A DNA stretch of 8,111 nt from Clostridia bacterium (GTDB taxonomy: Bacteria; Bacillota; Clostridia; Oscillospirales; CAG-382): assembly GCA_017397605.1 (NCBI GenBank), contig JAFQII010000170.1, positions 1 through 8,111 on the forward strand. Reading direction: 5' to 3'. The position numbers and the translations under genes were made by a program. Shown in pieces: positions 6,025 to 8,111 of the stretch. Numbering within the stretch: position 1 is the stretch's first letter; the number at the start of each line of letters is the position of its first letter. Below the pieces are notes generated by a model. That model saw only the letters and a program-made list of their open reading frames with translations, made no database searches and was not told where the DNA came from.

Positions 6025-6218
6025 TGCGGCAAACGATATGTTGTTTTGACCGGAAAAATTTTCAAAGTGCTTCAACTTAACTTTTGTGCGCGAATCGTCC
6101 GCGGACGCGGGCGGGCACACAACTTCATTGTGAGCAACGCTCACACTTCATTTGCACAGCGTGCAACTTCTTTTTCCCGCAGGGAAACTTCATTTACAGC
6201 TTGCCATGCAAGCTGTAA
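6007..6218. repeat. Dyad array of short hairpins with AATGAAGTT / AACTTCATT linkers (array 3), overlapping two gene ends
   Basis: The left edge has AATGAAGTT at 6007-6015, followed by hairpin GCCGC/GCGGC (6017-6030). The centre has TGTGC/GCACA (6085-6119) enclosing the perfect palindrome CGTCCGCGGACG (6096-6107). The right half has linkers AACTTCATT at 6121, ACTTCATT at 6145, a variant ACTTCTT at 6166 and ACTTCATT at 6187. The hairpins between them are GTGAGC/GCTCAC (6130-6144), TGCAC/GTGCA (6153-6165), TTCCC/GGGAA (6174-6186) and TTACAGCTTG/CAAGCTGTAA (6194-6218). The stop codon of the GHL10 gene lies in the loop of the first hairpin. The stop of the converging gene lies in the last stem. 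No conventional T-tract terminator is seen between these two genes, so the array may also end both transcripts. Confidence 0.82.
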
Positions 6219-6937
6219 CCCTTTGCTTTTCCGACTGTTCCGTCTTCCTGCAAAATGCCGAGCGCTTCCAGTACGTGGATTGCCGAATAGGCTTGTCTGC
6301 TTTTGAGTTTTGCAAGCTTGGCAAACTGCAATGCGGTAAAGCGTTCGGGCAGGTCTTTCGGCAACAGAGCCGCATAGTCCTCGGGGGTCTGCAAGCGGAT
6401 CAGCTCGGGCGCGGAGCGCGGAATGCGCTGCACCTGCGTCGAACCTTTTTTGCGTTCCTTGCCGTAGCCGTCCAGCAGGCGGTATTCGTCGAGGTCAAAC
6501 AGCAACAGCTCAACGGTGAGGGTTTCGACGCCCAGCAGATTGCGGATGCGGTACAATTCGTGAAACGCATCCAATGGCTTGCCGACGATCGGACTCTTGC
6601 GCGGGGACTTTGTCTCCCCCGTCTCGGGATCGGTCCAGACAAGATAACGAGTGCGCGGCATGGGATAAACCACCGTCGTCGGATAACGCTCCAAAAAGAA
6701 CTGCAGCTTGCCCGCAAGCCTTGCAAACTGACGCGTCTGGATCTCAACGATGCGTTCGCCGTCAAACACGTCCGCGACGTATCTGCCGATCGGCACCTCC
6801 AGGCAGGAGGAGTCGGGCGCGTAATACCGCTTGAGTGCGGCGTGCAAGCGCTTTTCCGCAAGCGTGCCTACGCCGTTTTGCTCGGCAGGCATACGCAAGG
6901 ATTCAAAAAAGCGTTGCAGATCCTGCTCGCTGTGCAT
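6194..6937 (-). CDS. Uncharacterised protein: putative PD-(D/E)XK-like nuclease fold plus winged helix
   Basis: 247 residues; not a gene I can name. The N-terminal part has a pattern typical of restriction-endonuclease-like folds: E28 in a helix (TLAEKRLHAALKRYY), then beta-strand residues LEVPIGRYVADVFDG with D56, then IVEIQT with E65 and Q67, then a helix FARLAGKLQFFL and a strand TTVVYPMP. This resembles E-D-ExQ variants of the D-ExK active site, where Gln replaces Lys. The C-terminal part (about 196-243: FTALQFAKLAKLKSRQAYSAIHVLEALGILQEDG) looks like a winged helix-turn-helix. No signal peptide or membrane segment is present. AGGTG lies 7 nt before the ATG, and a promoter lies just upstream, so it is a single-gene unit. 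Its last seven codons and stop lie in a hairpin of array 3. The fold call is inference; the gene itself is well supported. Confidence 0.8.
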   Translation of the reverse strand: MHSEQDLQRFFESLRMPAEQNGVGTLAEKRLHAALKRYYAPDSSCLEVPIGRYVADVFDGERIVEIQTRQFARLAGKLQFFLERYPTTVVYPMPRTRYLVWTDPETGETKSPRKSPIVGKPLDAFHELYRIRNLLGVETLTVELLLFDLDEYRLLDGYGKERKKGSTQVQRIPRSAPELIRLQTPEDYAALLPKDLPERFTALQFAKLAKLKSRQAYSAIHVLEALGILQEDGTVGKAKGYSLHGKL

Positions 6938-6961
6938 GTGCGTTCACCTCTTTTCCTTGTT

Positions 6962-6991
6962 AGGATAACATAAACGAGGGCGGGTTGTCAA
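6962..6991 (-). promoter_or_regulatory. Promoter of the putative nuclease gene
   Basis: TTGACA (6991-6986), an 18-bp spacer and TATCCT (6967-6962) on the minus strand. The -35 is perfect; the -10 matches 4 of 6. Transcription would start about 20 nt upstream of the ATG, leaving a very short leader. Confidence 0.65.
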
Positions 6992-7040
6992 GACGGCTGT
7001 TTTTTCTACTATAAGTATAAAAGTTTTTTTGCAAAACCTA

Positions 7041-7069
7041 TTGCTTTTTTGAGAAAAACGTGCTATACT
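7041..7069 (+). promoter_or_regulatory. Promoter of the rimP-nusA operon
   Basis: TTGCTT (7041-7046), 17 bp and TATACT (7064-7069): a good sigma-A promoter, with a start expected near 7076 and a leader of about 85 nt before rimP. Confidence 0.82.
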
Positions 7070-7100
7070 CTGTTTGTAAGTAAAAAGAATACCGACGTGC

Positions 7101-7138
7101 GAGACCGGGTTGACAAACCCGGTCTTGATTATTGTTTT
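7101..7138 (+). promoter_or_regulatory. Leader hairpin upstream of rimP
   Basis: An 8-bp stem AGACCGGG/CCCGGTCT (7102-7109 with 7118-7125) with an 8-nt loop is followed by the T-rich run TTGATTATTGTTTT. It sits in the 5' leader between promoter and rimP. A stem followed by a U-rich stretch at this place fits an attenuator. From memory, a conserved rimP leader hairpin is known in Firmicutes, and this may be that element. The T-tract is interrupted, so termination would be partial at best. Confidence 0.65.
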
Positions 7139-7159
7139 GGGATTGTGAGGTGCTTTTGC

Positions 7160-7651
7160 ATGGCAAAAAAAGACAACATTGCCTCCCGTGTGCGCGAGGC
7201 GGTTTTACCGCTGGTCGAGGGCGCGGGCTACACACTGTGGGACGTGACGTTCTACAAAGAGGTCGCAGAGTGGATTCTGGAGGTTGCGATCGACCGCCAA
7301 GAGGGTATCAGCACGGATGACTGCTCGGTTGTAACCAAGCTGATCGACCCCGTGATCGACGAGCTCGACCCCGTCGAGGACGCTTACTGCCTGATGGTCT
7401 CGGGCGCGGGCACGTACCGCGATCTGGTCAATCCGATGCACTATGAGTACGCGCTGAGCCACGGCTGTACGGTAGAGCTCCGTACCTTTGTCGCCGTCGA
7501 CGGCAGAAAGCAGTTTGAAGGTATCCTGGTCGCGTTTGACGATGAGTCCGTGACGATTGAGGAAAACGGCAATGATCTCCGTTTTGAAAAGAAGCAGATC
7601 GCCAAATGCACCGCAATCTGCGAGGGCACCATTCTTTTTGACGAAGACTAA
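7160..7651 (+). CDS. rimP: Ribosome maturation factor RimP
   Basis: A cytoplasmic factor needed for late maturation of the 30S ribosomal subunit. At 163 residues it is the usual size. The N-terminal domain reads VREAVLPLVEGAGYTLWDVTFYKE..WILEVAIDRQEGISTDDCSVVTKLIDPVIDELDPVEDAYCLMVSGAG, and a C-terminal SH3-like domain follows (about 90-163: GCTVELRTF, GILVAFDDESVTIE, KKQIAKCTAI). GAGGTG lies 7 nt before the ATG; the reading frame is open further upstream but lacks a ribosome binding site and crosses the promoter, so this start is preferred. The family's SPG-x-x-RPL junction motif is replaced by SGAGTYRDL (81-89). It is the first gene of a rimP-nusA operon. Confidence 0.96.
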   Translation: MAKKDNIASRVREAVLPLVEGAGYTLWDVTFYKEVAEWILEVAIDRQEGISTDDCSVVTKLIDPVIDELDPVEDAYCLMVSGAGTYRDLVNPMHYEYALSHGCTVELRTFVAVDGRKQFEGILVAFDDESVTIEENGNDLRFEKKQIAKCTAICEGTILFDED

Positions 7652-7663
7652 TCTTCCCCCTCT

Positions 7664-7704
7664 CCCCCGAAACCGACGAGTCGGCTTCGGCAATCGGGTT
7701 TTTT
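7664..7704 (+). terminator. Terminator-like hairpin between rimP and nusA
   Basis: A 10-bp stem with one mismatch, CCGAAACCGA/TCGGCTTCGG (7667-7676 with 7681-7690), and a 4-nt loop. Alternatively, CCCGA pairs with TCGGG (7694-7698) directly before a run of six Ts (7699-7704). This could cause partial termination after rimP, or be an attenuator, since nusA downstream has no evident promoter of its own. Confidence 0.55.
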
Positions 7705-7742
7705 GAAGATTCATAAGAAACTTTTTTGCAAAAAAGTTTCTT
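7698..7742 (+). repeat. Dispersed repeat, intact copy B, between rimP and nusA
   Basis: Begins GTTTTTTGAAGATTC and ends in a perfect 13-bp hairpin, AAGAAACTTTTTT/AAAAAAGTTTCTT, around a 2-nt centre. The first 30 nt match the copy at 1806-1851 at all but one position. Both copies lie in gaps inside operons and point along transcription. Confidence 0.8.
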
Positions 7743-7753
7743 GTGCGGGAGTT

Positions 7754-7774
7754 TCAGAGGGCGGCGCCCTCTGA
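7754..7774. repeat. GC-rich hairpin upstream of nusA
   Basis: A perfect 9-bp stem TCAGAGGGC/GCCCTCTGA around a 3-nt loop GGC, directly after repeat copy B. There is no T-tract behind it, so it is not a terminator in the usual sense. It could be part of the same repeat element or protect the nusA mRNA 5' end. Confidence 0.75.
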
Positions 7775-7845
7775 CCTTTATCATCAACACCGTAATAAAA
7801 AAACATCACATAACTTTTTTGTACAGAAAGGACGGATCATCAAAA

Positions 7846-8111
7846 ATGAGAAAGAAATCGACCGCAAGCAAATCCGTAGCGGAAGAGACCATTGTCAACA
7901 AAGAGCTGTTTGAAGCGCTCGCCGCTCTGGAAAAAGAGCGCGGCATCTCGCAGGAGTATATGCTGGAGCGCGTAGAGGCGGCTTTGCTTTCCGCATTCCG
8001 CAAGGAGTACCGCGGCAACGAGAACGCGATCGTCAAGATCGACCCGCTCGGACAGGAAGCGCACATCTACAAGGTTTATACCGTCGTCGAAGAGGTCCTC
8101 AACGAAAATGC
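7846..8111 (+). CDS. nusA: Transcription termination/antitermination factor NusA (N-terminal part)
   Basis: NusA binds RNA polymerase and nascent RNA and controls pausing, termination and antitermination. Only 88 codons are present. They cover a Lys/Ser/Thr-rich extension (1-17) and the start of the RNA polymerase-binding N-terminal domain: ELFEALAALEKERGISQEYMLERVEAALLSAFRKEY, then IVKIDPLGQEAHIYKVYTVVEEV. The gene continues beyond the right edge; the S1 and KH domains are not visible. Possible ribosome binding sequences are GAAAGGA (13 nt before ATG) and CGGA (9 nt before ATG). It is the second gene after rimP across a 194-bp structured gap, longer than usual for this pair. Confidence 0.95.
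   Translation, partial: MRKKSTASKSVAEETIVNKELFEALAALEKERGISQEYMLERVEAALLSAFRKEYRGNENAIVKIDPLGQEAHIYKVYTVVEEVLNEN

Noticed and set aside
6985..7021. A further plus-strand promoter (TTGTCA ... TATAAG or TATAAA).
   Set aside because: Spacing is 19 bp or more and the -35 overlaps the better minus-strand TTGACA. The promoter at 7041-7069 explains rimP better.
7049..7159. An upstream extension of rimP by 37 codons.
   Set aside because: It would begin inside the promoter and run through the leader hairpin, with no ribosome binding site. The ATG at 7160 has GAGGTG at 7 nt and matches the family N-terminus.

Overview
The window looks like a chromosomal piece of a Firmicutes (class Clostridia) genome of moderate GC, probably an uncultured gut-type lineage. 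The basis is the gene content (mraZ-rsmH-ftsL-spoVD/ftsI order, a rimP-nusA operon, a GHL10-type exported protein), AGGAGG-like ribosome binding sites, and consensus sigma-A promoters. The exact family or genus cannot be fixed from this sequence.

Layout. Positions 1-4166 hold the start of a division and cell-wall (dcw) operon on the minus strand: a perfect TTGACA-N17-TATAAT promoter, three 10-bp-spaced MraZ-box-like repeats, mraZ, rsmH (start codon directly abutting the mraZ stop), an ftsL-like gene, then a class B penicillin-binding protein of the FtsI/SpoVD type that runs off the left edge. Next, on the minus strand, comes a tRNA-Thr(CGT) gene with its own consensus promoter and a long terminator stem. 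On the plus strand follows an exported GHL10-type glycosidase-like protein (4765-6024). It converges on a minus-strand gene (6194-6937) that I read as a PD-(D/E)XK-like nuclease fold with a C-terminal winged helix; its function is unknown. The right end is the start of the rimP-nusA operon, with a promoter, a leader hairpin, rimP, a structured intergenic gap, and the first 88 codons of nusA.

The dcw genes build the division septum: RsmH methylates 16S rRNA, MraZ regulates the operon, FtsL is a divisome scaffold, and the penicillin-binding protein crosslinks septal or spore peptidoglycan. RimP and NusA serve 30S maturation and transcription elongation/termination.

The most unusual content lies between genes. 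Three intergenic regions carry strings of very short hairpins separated by a fixed 7-9 nt linker. The linker is uniform within an array but differs between arrays (ATATCAC at 1858-2026, GTGAAAT/ATTTCAC at 4321-4520, AATGAAGTT/AACTTCATT at 6007-6218), while the stems differ from hairpin to hairpin. Two of the arrays are built as large dyads, with the linker inverted between left and right halves. The 6007-6218 array overlaps the 3' ends of both converging genes and contains both stop codons. A separate dispersed repeat of about 45 bp occurs in two intra-operon gaps, 1806-1851 and 7698-7742, each time in the direction of transcription.
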